A DNA stretch of 64,000 nucleotides from NCBI RefSeq assembly GCF_017313225.1, contig NZ_JAFLNE010000001.1, positions 930,001 to 994,000 of the forward strand, in the 5' to 3' direction. Below the pieces are notes generated by a model. It did not search any database. It was given only the letters and a program-made list of their open reading frames with translations, and was not told where the DNA came from. The DNA comes from Allomuricauda sp. CAU 1633. GTDB lineage: Bacteria; Bacteroidota; Bacteroidia; Flavobacteriales; Flavobacteriaceae. Made by a program: the position numbers and the translations under genes. Of the stretch, positions 37,149-46,038 are shown in pieces; the stretch's first letter is position 1, and each line of letters begins with the position of its first letter.

Positions 37149-38894
37149 ATGAGGACTGGTTTTATTGGTGGCCTTTGTGGTCTATTATTGATGGCCACGG
37201 GTTCTGCCCAAGAGTTTAAAAAAGGGGATTATGTCCCTTGTCAGGAGATGCCCTTCCTTATCGAGAATTTTGAAGCGGATTCTCGGGTTTTGGACAATTT
37301 TTACAGCCCATCCTCAGGGTCGTTCTCCAGATTTGGGAGAAGGGGGGCATCGGCGTCTTACCCCGAAAAATTGGAACGTATGGACCGCTTGTACAAACAG
37401 TATTTGGACAAGTTGAATACCATAGATTTTGATGGGTTGTCCCAAGAATGTAAAGCGGACTATATACTTTTCAAAAGAGACCTGAATGAGAACCTCCGTC
37501 AATCCCAGGTAGAAAGACAGGAGTTGGACAGCGTGGCCAAATGGTTCCCTTTTAGCAACACTGTATATGATTTGTTCAAACTGAGAAGAAGAGGTATACA
37601 GCCCGATGCACAACAGGTAGCAAAAGAATGGTCTGGAATTTTTGATCAGATAGATTCACTCAAAACAGTTTTAAAAGATTCAGATGATTTAAGTGTACTG
37701 GTGATAAGAAAAGCTACGGATGTAGGCAATGGATTGCAACAGGCCTTGGCCGATGTTCATGGGTTTTATAATGGGTATGACCCCATGTTTACATGGTGGA
37801 CCTCAAAAACATATGAAGATTTAGATGCATCCCTTAAGGAATATACGGAGTTGTTCAAGCAGAAACAGACCCCGGATAAAAACGGAATCGTATCCCGTAA
37901 ACCCGTAGGTCGTGAGGAGCTCATTCGCTTACTTGAATATCAAATGGTGCCATACACTCCAGAAGAACTTACCAAAATAGCCAATGAGGAATTTGCATGG
38001 TGCGAAAAAGAAATGTTGAAAGCATCCCAAGAATTGGGCTTTGGGAATGATTGGAAAGCTGCCTTGGAACATGTAAAAGACACCTATGTGCCCCCAGGAA
38101 AACAACCTGAGGCCATATTGGATTTATATGAAAGGTCGGTGTCTTTCCTGAAGAAGCATGATTTGATTACAGTTCCGCCTTTGATGGAAGAGGTTTGGGG
38201 CATGTATATGATGTCTCCTGAAAGACAGCGCACCAATGCATTCTTTACGGGAGGATGGAACATTACCATTTCCTACCCTACCAATACCATGGATCATGAG
38301 TTTAAGATGATGAGTATGCGCGGGAACAATCCCAATTTCTCGTTTGCCACCGTACACCATGAATTGATTCCTGGTCATAATACTCAGTACTTCATGAATG
38401 CCCGTTACCGTACCTACAGAAATTTTGGTACACCATTTTGGATGGAAGGCTGGGCACTCTACTGGGAACTCTTGTTATGGGATATGGATTTCCCAACCAC
38501 TCCTGAAGAACGTATAGGAATGCTGTTTTGGCACATGCACCGTTGCGCCCGAATCATCTTTTCCTTCAATTTTCATATGGGTGAATGGACCCCGCAGCAG
38601 TGTATTGATTTTCTAGTGGAAAAAGTGGGGCATGAGCGCATAAATGCTGAAAGCGAGATTCGTGGGCCATTGTCCAGTAACAGTAATCCCCTGTATCAGG
38701 TTGGATACCTAACCGGAGGGCGTCAATTTTATGCCTTGAAAAAGGAAATGGTGGACAGTGGTAAAATGGGGATAAAGGAGTTTCATGATAAAGCCATTAA
38801 ATTAAATGCCATGCCCATGGAAATGATACGGGCGATCATTACAGACCAAAAATTGACCAAGGACTTTAAGACCAACTGGAAATTTTATGACTAA
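37149..38894 (+). CDS. Secreted DUF885 putative zinc hydrolase, copy 3
   Basis: The protein has 581 residues from the ATG at 37149, 2 bp after copy 2; an overlapping start at 37116 would place 11 polar residues ahead of the signal. It has a signal peptide (FIGGLCGLLLMATGSAQ). Its metal signature is His404-Glu405...His410, reading HHELIPGHNTQ with a proline where copies 1 and 2 have alanine, plus Glu433 (MEGWALYWE). The HELIPGH form is closer to what I recall for the wider DUF885 family. Differences near the active site suggest the three copies have different substrates. Confidence 0.9.
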   Translation: MRTGFIGGLCGLLLMATGSAQEFKKGDYVPCQEMPFLIENFEADSRVLDNFYSPSSGSFSRFGRRGASASYPEKLERMDRLYKQYLDKLNTIDFDGLSQECKADYILFKRDLNENLRQSQVERQELDSVAKWFPFSNTVYDLFKLRRRGIQPDAQQVAKEWSGIFDQIDSLKTVLKDSDDLSVLVIRKATDVGNGLQQALADVHGFYNGYDPMFTWWTSKTYEDLDASLKEYTELFKQKQTPDKNGIVSRKPVGREELIRLLEYQMVPYTPEELTKIANEEFAWCEKEMLKASQELGFGNDWKAALEHVKDTYVPPGKQPEAILDLYERSVSFLKKHDLITVPPLMEEVWGMYMMSPERQRTNAFFTGGWNITISYPTNTMDHEFKMMSMRGNNPNFSFATVHHELIPGHNTQYFMNARYRTYRNFGTPFWMEGWALYWELLLWDMDFPTTPEERIGMLFWHMHRCARIIFSFNFHMGEWTPQQCIDFLVEKVGHERINAESEIRGPLSSNSNPLYQVGYLTGGRQFYALKKEMVDSGKMGIKEFHDKAIKLNAMPMEMIRAIITDQKLTKDFKTNWKFYD

Positions 38895-38976
38895 CCCAAT
38901 GTCTGGAAATTTGCCCAGTGGGTTTTAAGTTAAAAGTAAAGTTTAGTTTCTATAATTAAGTGTTATCCATCTAAAA

Positions 38977-39006
38977 AGTGCCTGCAGAAATGTAGGTGCT
39001 TTTTTT
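38977..39006 (+). terminator. Terminator after DUF885 copy 3
   Basis: AGTGCCTGCA (38977-38986) pairs with TGTAGGTGCT (38991-39000) with two G-U type pairs around a GAAA loop, followed by a T-run. Confidence 0.8.
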
Positions 39007-39105
39007 GGTTTGAACAGTGACAAATTAAATTAGGCGAAATGGGATAAAAAGAAAATAACCCAAACGCTAGTAGAGGTAGATACTACATAAATGGACGAAC
39101 TTTTC

Positions 39106-39984
39106 CTAGGCAGACTTAGAATATTTGTCCCTCCATTTTTCTATGGTAAACTTCCTGTACTGGGTTGGGGTAACACCTTTCAGTTCCTTGAATTTCCTGT
39201 TAAAATTGGCAATATTCAAAAACCCACACTGCTCAGAAACTTCTGAGATGGGCAAATCATTATCCTTAAAGAGCAAACGACAAGCATGCTCAATTCTAAT
39301 TTCTATCAAAAATTGGAAAAAGGTCTTGTTGGTCCTCTTTTTAAAGTAACGGCAAAATGCATTTTTGCTCATACTGGCCTTTTCGGCCACCATTTCCAAT
39401 GAAAAAGGCTCATGGAAATTACTCAGGGCATAGTCTATGACATTGTTCATCCGATTTCCCTCATCTTCCGTATATTTTTTCCGATAGACAAATGTGGACA
39501 AGGGTTGTTTTTCAGAAGAAATCATAACGTCCAAAATATTCAACAAAGTTGCAATACGCTGAATCCGGCTTTGGTTTTTAAGATTTTCAAAAAGTAAACT
39601 GAGTCGTTGATTCTCAGACAATATTTTCATACCATATCCAGATTCTTCAAAAAAGTTGTGGAGTCTGGTCATATCGGAAAGCGAAAAAAATTCTTTCCCA
39701 AACGATTCCTTGGTAAAAAATAAGGTGTACATAACAGATTTGGACGACGCCTTTGAGTCGCTTCTAAAAACATGGGGAACATTTTCGCCTATAACAAGGA
39801 TATCATTGGCTTTAAAATCGCTAATGGTGTCGCCCACCACAATGGATCCCTCACCGGAAACAATGTAGCTTATCTGTATTTCTTCATGCTGATGCAATTT
39901 GTCATAGAAAAGTAGACCAGAATCTTCTTGGTAAACCAAAGCCTCTTGCTCTGGTTTTGGAATTTTAAAGGGTAGAATTTTCAT
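39106..39984 (-). CDS. AraC-family regulator with N-terminal cupin
   Basis: The protein has 292 residues from the ATG at 39984 (MKILPFKIPKPEQ); a longer frame to 40044 adds 20 residues unlike the family. The N-terminal cupin sensor (about 15-105) includes KLHQHEEIQISYIVSGEGSI. The C-terminal AraC double helix-turn-helix (about 185-285) includes SLEMVAEKASMSKNAFCRYFKKRT and the second helix region EVSEQCGFLNIANFNRKFKE. Such proteins activate sugar-utilisation genes when the cupin binds a small molecule. It is divergent from the cupin/SMP-30 gene and shares its ~330-bp upstream region, so that gene is the likely target. Confidence 0.92.
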   Translation of the reverse strand: MKILPFKIPKPEQEALVYQEDSGLLFYDKLHQHEEIQISYIVSGEGSIVVGDTISDFKANDILVIGENVPHVFRSDSKASSKSVMYTLFFTKESFGKEFFSLSDMTRLHNFFEESGYGMKILSENQRLSLLFENLKNQSRIQRIATLLNILDVMISSEKQPLSTFVYRKKYTEDEGNRMNNVIDYALSNFHEPFSLEMVAEKASMSKNAFCRYFKKRTNKTFFQFLIEIRIEHACRLLFKDNDLPISEVSEQCGFLNIANFNRKFKELKGVTPTQYRKFTIEKWRDKYSKSA

Positions 39985-40311
39985 GATGGGAGGATCTTTG
40001 CTTTTTCTTTGTAAAAAAGTACTAACATTTTTCTGTCTGCACAATTTTGCGGATAATATAGTATCACTATTGGGTAATAAACTAAAGCCTATAGCATAAA
40101 TGAGCTCAAATCTTGCTAAAACTCACCTAAATCGGTAACAAACACCGAGGCTCCCTGCCCCGTACAATTGTTTAATTTCTTAATGCGATTTTGATTTTTT
40201 GTTGGATGTAAACTAGGAAAACACTAGACCCAAGACAGCTACATCAGAGTTGCGATAAAATGCTTAATTTCACGGGCATAGTTAAAAATCAAAATCAAAT
40301 ATCAACGTACA
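39985..40311. promoter_or_regulatory. Shared control region of AraC regulator and cupin/SMP-30 gene
   Basis: This 327-bp gap lies between divergent genes and contains no ORF. An imperfect inverted repeat around TCGGT-aacaaac-ACCGA lies near 40133-40149. Promoters in both directions must lie here. No exact TAnnTTTG with a proper -33 partner was identified. Confidence 0.4.
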
Positions 40312-42249
40312 ATGAAGAGCATATTTGCAAGGAATTTGCATGCATTGTTGGTGCCTGTGACAGCACTGACCCTCTTTTCGGCATGTAAAAATTCGAAAGA
40401 CCCAGTATGGGCCAAAGAGAACCAGGAATTGATTTCAAAACATCAATTGGAGGTTAAAAATTTACCCAATTTACCCGAAAACGGTATTGCCCCCAACCTT
40501 AAAATTGGAGAGGCAGTTAATCTTGGGGACTTGCAACTTTTGGAATTCCATCCCGGTATCGGCGGCAAGGTTTTTTGGTCTGAAGGAACCATGACGAGCG
40601 TTCTTGATCTAGAACCAAATGCCGTAGTGGAGGAGGAAGAATTGCCCGCAGATCGTTTTCTATTTGTATTGGATGGAACTGTTGAACAGTTGATCAATGG
40701 AGCATTTGTGCCCATGCTTTCCAGAGAAAGGGAAGAACCCGATGGAACCCACAGCGGTACACCAAGAACAGACTTTGTGTTTTTGGAAAAGGGCAGTGCC
40801 AATGCCATCAAGGCAGGGGCCGATGGTGCTAAAATCATGGAAATCTATAGCCCCTATCGTTTGGATTATTTGGAAAAAGCAGGGGTGGAAAACCTACCCA
40901 CCGCTTTGGAAGATCTGAACGAAATGTATCCGCCCAACATTGAGTCTGGTAAGGTGTATGACTTCTATGACATCCAGTTTACAAAAATTGGGGAAGGGGC
41001 CTATGCCCGGATTATTTCCGGGAAGAACATGCAGCTCAGTTTTGTTGCTATGGATCCACTGGCAGAATCTCCGGAGCATATCCATCCGCAAGAGCAGATT
41101 ACCTATGTGCTGCGTGGAAAATTGTCGGAAAAAGCTATGGACACACCGGTTACCCTGGATGTGATGGATGCACTCCTTTTACCTGGTAATATGGTGCACA
41201 GTGCTTCGGTGGGCGATGTTGGCTCTGATGTTTTGGATATTTTCTGGCCAGCGCGTACCGATTATTTGGAAAAAAACAAGGCTTCTTTGGAAGCGTATCA
41301 TAAAATTATTCCAAAAGATGCACAACCTGAATTAGTAGTCGATGGCTCCAAGACCCAACCGCAATTATACTTCAGTGAAGGGCCAAAATGGCTGAACGGA
41401 AAGGTATACTTTTCCAATATGTATTTTGACCAAAATTGGAACGGAGACCCTTCCAAAAGCTCTATTGTAGAGTTGGATCCCGATGGTTCTTACCGAAATA
41501 TCACTGAAGGTAAGATGCAAGCCAACGGATTGTATCCCTACAAGAATGGAAATCTGATTGTTTGTGATATGATGGGGCATCGCGTATTGGAAATGACCAC
41601 AGAGGGCAAAGTAGTGCGTGTTATTGCTGATTCGTATGACGGAAAGCCCATTGATGGCCCCAATGACATCATCACCGATGCTAAAGGAGGTATCTATTTT
41701 ACCGATCCACAATTTACCATGGAAGCCGAAAAATTTCAACCTGGAAGGGCGGTGTATTACATCACTCCAGAAGGTGAGGTGAAACGATTGGTGGAGCCCA
41801 ACGAATTTGCAATGCCCAATGGAATTCTTTTATCGCCGGATGGAAAGACGCTTTACATCAACAATTGTTATGATGACGAGGAGTGGTACCCTGTGGATAG
41901 CGAAAAGGAAAACTTTATCTGGGCCTACGATGTAAACGAAGATGGCACCATAGCCAATGGACGGAAATTCGCCAAATTATTCCTTACCGGACCGGTTTTG
42001 GACCGCAAAGGAAAGTCCTCAAGTGCTGATGGCATGGCCATCGATACCATGGGCAATATTTATGTGGCTACCTATTATGGGGTGCAAATCTTTAATTCCG
42101 AAGGAAATTATGTGGGAATGATCAACTTGCCAAGTTTCCCCGTCAGTCTTTGTTTTGGGGATGAAGATATGAAGACCCTTTACATGGTAAGCTATGATAA
42201 AGTATATAAGATTCGTACTAACATGGAAGGCTTTGTACTATACCTGTAG
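40312..42249 (+). CDS. Double-cupin plus SMP-30/gluconolactonase fusion lipoprotein
   Basis: This 645-residue protein has a lipoprotein signal ending LFSAC (Cys25). Two cupin-like domains follow (about 60-190 and 205-320); the second has the metal-type segment EHIHPQEQITYVLRG. From about 345 to the end there is an SMP-30 six-bladed propeller whose metal ligands are all present: Glu356 (SEGP), Asn451 (GPNDI), Asn503 (PNGI) and Asp573 (ADGMAID). SMP-30 enzymes hydrolyse aldono-lactones. The cupins may bind or isomerise sugar acids. The fusion is unusual and is predicted to face the periplasm. It is followed by the convergent double-cupin/ABM gene and lies near a PQQ sugar dehydrogenase. Confidence 0.88.
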   Translation: MKSIFARNLHALLVPVTALTLFSACKNSKDPVWAKENQELISKHQLEVKNLPNLPENGIAPNLKIGEAVNLGDLQLLEFHPGIGGKVFWSEGTMTSVLDLEPNAVVEEEELPADRFLFVLDGTVEQLINGAFVPMLSREREEPDGTHSGTPRTDFVFLEKGSANAIKAGADGAKIMEIYSPYRLDYLEKAGVENLPTALEDLNEMYPPNIESGKVYDFYDIQFTKIGEGAYARIISGKNMQLSFVAMDPLAESPEHIHPQEQITYVLRGKLSEKAMDTPVTLDVMDALLLPGNMVHSASVGDVGSDVLDIFWPARTDYLEKNKASLEAYHKIIPKDAQPELVVDGSKTQPQLYFSEGPKWLNGKVYFSNMYFDQNWNGDPSKSSIVELDPDGSYRNITEGKMQANGLYPYKNGNLIVCDMMGHRVLEMTTEGKVVRVIADSYDGKPIDGPNDIITDAKGGIYFTDPQFTMEAEKFQPGRAVYYITPEGEVKRLVEPNEFAMPNGILLSPDGKTLYINNCYDDEEWYPVDSEKENFIWAYDVNEDGTIANGRKFAKLFLTGPVLDRKGKSSSADGMAIDTMGNIYVATYYGVQIFNSEGNYVGMINLPSFPVSLCFGDEDMKTLYMVSYDKVYKIRTNMEGFVLYL

Positions 42250-42276
42250 CCTTCCAAAAGTTGGAGCATATCCTAA

Positions 42277-43485
42277 TTATTTTTGGTCATCATCGCCCAT
42301 GACAAAGTAGCCTCGCCATTTGAATTCCTTGGCCAAGGCAGTTGCAGCAGGCCACGCAATTTGATGCTGGTCACTCGCTACCCATTTACGTCGTTTTTCC
42401 TCAGTTTCAAAGGAAATGAGGATTTGATAATTGTAGGTGGTTGGTTCAGCTTCAATTTCCTTGGCTTGGTCTGGCGAGTACAAACGCAATAATTTGGAGC
42501 TCAAATACCCATCCTGAACGATCATGGCCGGAACATAGATGGAATAGTACATTTCCTCAAAGGCTTGGGCATTTTTCTTTTCCACCACAAAATCCATTTC
42601 CAAAACCATGGATTTTGGTTCTTTTAAGGGTTTTTTGATGTCCCATTGCTTGGAAGCGGAGATTCCAATGATCAACAATTCCACGGTGTCGTTACCGGTA
42701 TTGTTCAGTGTGATGTTTTCGCCGACCCTTCCGAAGAAGGCATCATCCTTTCCAAATGTTCCGGATTTACCATCAGTGGTTACCGTTCCTGAACCGCTGA
42801 TGACATAATAAACAGCTTCCATGCCTTCAAGTTGATAAGGGTCGGTTTTGGTTCCGGAGGGAATGGTTAAATGATCCACATGGTTCCAATCAGTGGAGAA
42901 AACATCTGGGCGCAGCACCCGTCTATACGATACCCCTTTTCCAACATAAGGCGTTCTTTCCGGCTTGAGCAATTCCGTATCAAGCTTCTCCGAAACAAAT
43001 ACGGGTATGGCGTCTAAGGTGGCTCCTACCCGGTCATCCCCTAAATCAAAAGCGCCTCCTTTTCCTTTAACCGTGCTCACCGCAAAATTGAGCCATTGTA
43101 CAGGCTGGTCAGTTGCATTGTAAATGGCATGCGAATCTCCCATTTTGCACGGAACTAGGGCTGGTGCTTTTATTTTGGAAGTCCTGCCGTTGATGGTAAA
43201 TTCGGCTTCACCCGATAGCAGTACATACATTTCTTCAATATCGTGATGAAAATGATGGCCAATTCCCGATTTACCAGCAATGGTGCCCGTGTGGAGATAA
43301 AGAAAGTTGGTTGAGAGGTCGTCTCTGCCAATAAGTTGAGTGAACCCCATACTTCCTGCCCCAGCATGCACCGAAGTCAAATCTCTATAGGTAGATGGAT
43401 CGTTGTGGATGATACGGTTTTGTATCGATTGGGCCGAAAGACTGCCTGTTACTATAATCAAAAGGATGGCGATAAGTGCTCTCAT
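42277..43485 (-). CDS. Exported double-cupin protein with C-terminal ABM domain
   Basis: The protein has 402 residues with a type I signal peptide (ALIAILLIIVTGSLSAQ). The first cupin (about 45-145) has a classical metal motif (HHFHHDIEEMYVLLSGEAEF). The second cupin (about 190-280) reads LEGMEAVYYVISGSGTV with a reduced motif. The last ~110 residues (MVLEMDFVVEKK... ILISFETEEKRRKWV) look like an antibiotic-biosynthesis-monooxygenase-type ferredoxin-like domain. The reaction is unknown. It lies 74 bp before the PQQ dehydrogenase stop, on the same strand and downstream of it, so the two are probably co-transcribed. Confidence 0.82.
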   Translation of the reverse strand: MRALIAILLIIVTGSLSAQSIQNRIIHNDPSTYRDLTSVHAGAGSMGFTQLIGRDDLSTNFLYLHTGTIAGKSGIGHHFHHDIEEMYVLLSGEAEFTINGRTSKIKAPALVPCKMGDSHAIYNATDQPVQWLNFAVSTVKGKGGAFDLGDDRVGATLDAIPVFVSEKLDTELLKPERTPYVGKGVSYRRVLRPDVFSTDWNHVDHLTIPSGTKTDPYQLEGMEAVYYVISGSGTVTTDGKSGTFGKDDAFFGRVGENITLNNTGNDTVELLIIGISASKQWDIKKPLKEPKSMVLEMDFVVEKKNAQAFEEMYYSIYVPAMIVQDGYLSSKLLRLYSPDQAKEIEAEPTTYNYQILISFETEEKRRKWVASDQHQIAWPAATALAKEFKWRGYFVMGDDDQK

Positions 43486-43559
43486 GATACTAACATTTTT
43501 TGATTTAAAATTTAAAACTGTGTTGCTAAATGACTACTGTGTTTGATTAAAATCCCGAA

Positions 43560-45797
43560 CTATTTATCGGGCAAAGCATAAACTACATACCCTCTTGGTA
43601 AAGCGCCAGGTTTCTTGGATTGGTCATACGTGCCCCGGAAAAAATTGGAATTGGCATTTACCACCAAGTACTGTTTGCCATGAAGCGTAAACATACTGGG
43701 TTGTGCATTCGATTCGTGACTCATTGTGGTCTCCCAAAGCGTTTCTCCAGTATCTTGATCAAATGCATACAATTTTGCCCCTTTGGCGGTTGCAAAAACC
43801 AAACCAGTGGAGGTAATTACCATTCCCTTTCGTTGGATTCCTTGTGGCGCTCCTTTGCTGGGGTCTCCTTTGGCATAGAGCGAATCGATGCCTACTGGTT
43901 TACGCCACTTAATAGTGCCTTCATTTAGGTCATAGGCCAATACCGAAGACCATGGGGGATCAATAAGCGCAGGCCAATCCAACCCATATTCAGTGGTGTA
44001 CTGCGCATTGGGGTGATCTGTACCTTCCGGATATTCCCGCATAGGAGCACCTCTTTGAGCATCAGGTTTTATGGGAGCACCCCCTGAAGCAACCACAGGG
44101 CCTTCAGGAAGTGTCTCTTCTTGTGTTGCTCTTCTAAAGGGATTGCTCACCGGATTTCCACCCAAAAATTTGAACAAAGCTTTAAGGGATTCTTCATCCA
44201 CATGGACCAATCCTGGCATTTGACCGCGACCGTTGACCACAACCTCCTTGAAATCGTCATAACCCATGTGATGTCCAATATTCAACAAGGATGGTCCGGC
44301 TCCTCCCTCCATATTTTGTCCATGACATGCAATACAAGTAGAACTGTAGAGGTTTTGTACTCGTTCCACATCATTTTGGGAAAGGTCTTCTTTTGGTGGT
44401 TCAACCTTGTTCAATCTATAGGTTGAAGCATATTCCTGGGCCATGATGTACATAATTCCTTTGGATGGATCTCCGGCAGTATTGCCATAATTTGCCCCAC
44501 CAAGTGCCCCTGGCATTGCTATGATCTCATATTGATCGGAAGGAGGAAGGTATAGCTGGGATTTTGAAGAATCCAATCGCTTTACCCAAGCCTGTTTGAT
44601 ACTATCCGGAAAATAGGGGTTCAGATTGTCCAAATTAACTTCATGTCTTGTGAAATCAGGCAATGATGGTATGGGTTGTGTTGGCCATGCTTCCTCACCG
44701 GGCATATTGCTGGGAGGGAACGGCTTTTCCTCAATGGGAAAGATGGGCTCCCCGGTTACACGGTCAAATACGAATACAAAACCGTGTTTGGTGGCAATGG
44801 AAACCGCATCAATGGACTTACCATCGCGTTGCACCGTGATTAATTGAGGTGCACTGGCCAAGTCATAATCCCATAGGTCATGATGAATGGTTTGATAATG
44901 CCAGATACGTTCCCCTGTTCGTGCATCCACAGCGACCAAAGAGTTGGCAAAAAGATTACTTCCCAATCGGTCTGCCCCATAATAATCATAGGTGGGAGAA
45001 CCAAGAGGTATGTAGGCGATGCCCCGCTCCACGTCAACGGACATTTCGCTCCAAGCATTGGTGCCCCCTACATATTTATAAGCGTCTTTGGGCCATGTAT
45101 CGTATCCAAACTCGCCGGGTTGCGGAATGGTATGAAATGTCCATTCCAGCTCTCCGGTCACTACATTATACGCTCTAATATGACCGGGTGGTGAGAAATA
45201 CGTTTCCCCTGTTGAGGAACCCAAAATGAGTAAATCTTCGTAAAGTACGCCCGGCATCATGGACTGAATCCGAACAATGGTTGATGGGTCCCGGCCAAGA
45301 TCTTCACGTAAATCCACATAACCGTCCTCTCCAAAATCCATAATGGATTTTCCCGTGGTAGCGTCAATGGCTTGAAGGGAACTATTTAAAGTGAAGAGCA
45401 AACGTTTGTCTTTTTTGTCGGCACTTTCCCAATAATTAATGCCCCTTCGGGTAATTCCTTTTAGATTGGCATGAATCCAGATTTCCTCACCTGTCTTAGC
45501 ATTTAGAGCAATCAGGGAGCTGTTTTTTCCAAGGACGTACATGATGGAATCCGCAATAATGGGGCTGAAAAAATTATATTCATCTCCCGTTGGGTAGACC
45601 CACGCGACTTCCAGTTCACTAACATTTTCTTTAGTGATTTCGGAAGCATCAAAATATCTGGACTGACCAGGGGAACCTCCATAATGTGTCCAAGTACTAT
45701 GTGGATTTTCAGTTTTTTCGGGATTGCATCCGATTAAAAAAAGAATTGTGATAAGTGCAAATAATGGGTAATAAGCCCCAGAGTAACGTGTATACAT
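43560..45797 (-). CDS. PQQ-dependent dehydrogenase with haem-c domain, lipoprotein
   Basis: This 745-residue protein has a lipoprotein signal ending FLIGC (Cys24). It is an eight-bladed quinoprotein propeller with tryptophan-docking-type repeats (for example TGEEIWIHANL, TGELEWTFHTIPQPGEFGYDTWP). A cytochrome c segment with CxxCH at 488-492 (TCIACHGQNMEGGAGPSLLN) is inserted before the last blades, which end LYAFDQDTGETLWE. The overall pattern is that of the glucose/quinate/shikimate-type quinoproteins, but without the N-terminal membrane helices of mGDH. It would oxidise a sugar or polyol in the periplasm and pass electrons via its haem to the respiratory chain. The substrate is not evident. 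No PQQ biosynthesis genes are in the window. Confidence 0.9.
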   Translation of the reverse strand: MYTRYSGAYYPLFALITILFLIGCNPEKTENPHSTWTHYGGSPGQSRYFDASEITKENVSELEVAWVYPTGDEYNFFSPIIADSIMYVLGKNSSLIALNAKTGEEIWIHANLKGITRRGINYWESADKKDKRLLFTLNSSLQAIDATTGKSIMDFGEDGYVDLREDLGRDPSTIVRIQSMMPGVLYEDLLILGSSTGETYFSPPGHIRAYNVVTGELEWTFHTIPQPGEFGYDTWPKDAYKYVGGTNAWSEMSVDVERGIAYIPLGSPTYDYYGADRLGSNLFANSLVAVDARTGERIWHYQTIHHDLWDYDLASAPQLITVQRDGKSIDAVSIATKHGFVFVFDRVTGEPIFPIEEKPFPPSNMPGEEAWPTQPIPSLPDFTRHEVNLDNLNPYFPDSIKQAWVKRLDSSKSQLYLPPSDQYEIIAMPGALGGANYGNTAGDPSKGIMYIMAQEYASTYRLNKVEPPKEDLSQNDVERVQNLYSSTCIACHGQNMEGGAGPSLLNIGHHMGYDDFKEVVVNGRGQMPGLVHVDEESLKALFKFLGGNPVSNPFRRATQEETLPEGPVVASGGAPIKPDAQRGAPMREYPEGTDHPNAQYTTEYGLDWPALIDPPWSSVLAYDLNEGTIKWRKPVGIDSLYAKGDPSKGAPQGIQRKGMVITSTGLVFATAKGAKLYAFDQDTGETLWETTMSHESNAQPSMFTLHGKQYLVVNANSNFFRGTYDQSKKPGALPRGYVVYALPDK

Positions 45798-46038
45798 TGT
45801 TTGTAAGAATTATTAATTCTTGTGGCATTGGCCCTTTCTATCGTTGCTCTGGAATAAAATACCTAAGGGCATTCAGATATTTTACGGACGAAAAATACAA
45901 TTTATTTGGGAAATCTGGGCCATCAAGTTATAGATGATATTTTTCAATGACACTACTTTCAAAATGAAGAAGATAAAGAAATCATAACTTTAAAATAGTT
46001 GAAAATGGATAGCTTGCAGCTTTAATTTAAGCTGATTT

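Noticed and set aside
33276..38894. Triplicated DUF885 genes as an insertion-sequence array
   Set aside because: No transposase, no terminal inverted repeats at gene borders; the copies are diverged and each encodes a full secreted protein.
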